From Nitzschia sp. DOCU1 (taxonomy: Eukaryota; Bacillariophyta; Bacillariophyceae; Bacillariales; Bacillariaceae), in the NCBI GenBank assembly GCA_951394045.1, contig OX595988.1, forward strand, positions 620,001 to 684,000: a stretch of 64,000 bases of DNA. The letters are read 5' to 3'. Positions 63,233 through 64,000 of the stretch are shown one piece after another. The notes beneath the pieces were generated by a model. The model worked only from the letters and a program-made list of their open reading frames with translations, made no database searches and was not told the origin of the DNA. Each line of letters starts with the position of its first letter. Within the stretch, counting starts at the first letter, position 1. Made by a program: the position numbers and the translations under genes.

Positions 63233-64000
63233 ACCGGCCTGTCTGAATTTTATACATGACTTCATTAGTCATACAAGTCCATTATACAGAAAGTGTATAT
63301 TTTTCCGCACTACCCGTCAGTAGCATCCCACGTTATTTGCACGGTGGGATGCCACTACCGTGGGTACTTTCGGAAATTTATACATCAATTTGTCCCAGCT
63401 GTATAATTCTCTGCCCCCACACGAGTAGCAATTGATCGTACCGAGTAGCAAGCGATCATACCTGTCGACTTGTTTGACCAAAGCAGTCGTTTAGGGATCA
63501 CTCAACTCTATTGTAAGTCTGCACTTGGACGGCGACAATGGAACCGAGCTCTGTGCTTGCACCCATTGTCAATTTGCATCAGGTTGCCGCCAAGGTACCT
63601 GAAGAAGAGCAAATAGGACAGTAGGCGTCTCATAGTAGGAGTCCTAGACAATATAATTGTTGGTGCCCACGCATGCTAAAGTAGGGCTACCTGCATTGAA
63701 TTTAAACTAACATTTGTCTGCTATGGATCATAATACTACCTTACCGATGAGTTCAACGAAATAGTGGTGGGGCGGCGACTGCTTTGTAGAGGTAGCAACC
63801 AGCAATGAAGTGTAGTGTAGTGTAGTTGTTGTTCAGCACAGAGGGCGGCTTTACAAAAGAAGTGACAGTGATTCAAAGTTGATTGTCACATTCTTCACAT
63901 CCTCTCAAAAGAACAAACAAAACAGTGGTGAGGCGGCGGCGGCTTCGTAGATGTAGCAACCAATAATGAAGTGTAGTGTAGTGTTGTTGCTATTCGGCAG
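63233..64000. repeat. Repeat-rich non-coding end of the window
   Basis: No gene. Contents: an imperfect hairpin at 63312-63365 with a 9-bp perfect core (GCATCCCAC / GTGGGATGC); two 20-bp near-identical units (CGAGTAGCAA..GATC) at 63422-63461; and a direct repeat of about 80 bp, roughly 63761-63842 and 63923-64000, with GGTAGCAACC or GATGTAGCAACC and a GTGTAGTGTAGTGT core. The second copy is cut by the window end. Confidence 0.7.

Overview
The window looks like nuclear DNA of a diatom, probably a pennate one. Three lines of evidence support this. (1) Several proteins start with a signal peptide followed by an ASAFAP-type plastid motif, for example TSAFTPL in histidinol dehydrogenase, SSFVPS in isopropylmalate isomerase and ADAFLNQ in the LPA1-like protein. 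(2) Genes are compact, with few introns (about 70-165 nt, GT..AG). (3) Families typical of diatoms occur: a DUF6824 protein, ShK-domain secreted proteins, Thr/Pro-rich surface proteins and a diatom-type Ty3/gypsy element. No species is claimed.

0-43 kb is a gene-dense euchromatic stretch: an unknown Gln/Pro-rich protein; a divergent pair of plastid amino-acid enzymes (histidinol dehydrogenase and a fused LeuC-LeuD isomerase); a secreted ShK-methyltransferase protein whose reading frame breaks twice; a DUF6824 protein; a MED15-like KIX protein; an unknown membrane protein; two nearly identical D-cysteine desulfhydrase/ACC-deaminase-like genes in inverted orientation around a DTW-domain tRNA-modification gene; an SPF45/DRT111-like N-terminus; an LPA1-like PSII assembly protein; a secreted ankyrin protein; RPAP1; a secreted glycosidase-like protein; a membrane-anchored nucleoside diphosphate kinase; PIG-A; a secreted beta-propeller-like protein; a DNAJC17 homologue; and a Thr/Pro-rich single-pass receptor-like protein with a cytoplasmic PDZ domain.

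44.1-53.9 kb is a nested transposon. A piggyBac-like DNA element (TTAA at both ends, 12-bp terminal inverted repeats, palindromic subterminal DNA) carries a transposase on the minus strand and a convergent passenger gene of unknown function on the plus strand. A complete Ty3/gypsy retrotransposon (45771-51374, two LTRs of 457 bp with no difference seen, ATGG target duplication) has inserted into the transposase gene and split it. In the retroelement, gag and pol are in the same frame, separated only by a UGA followed by CGG, which suggests translation by stop-codon readthrough.

55-61 kb holds two tandem members of an unrecognised Ser/Arg-rich family and a BTB/T1-domain gene. 61.5-63.2 kb is a 5'-truncated non-LTR retrotransposon copy bounded by a 13-bp target-site duplication. 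The last kilobase is repeat-rich non-coding DNA.
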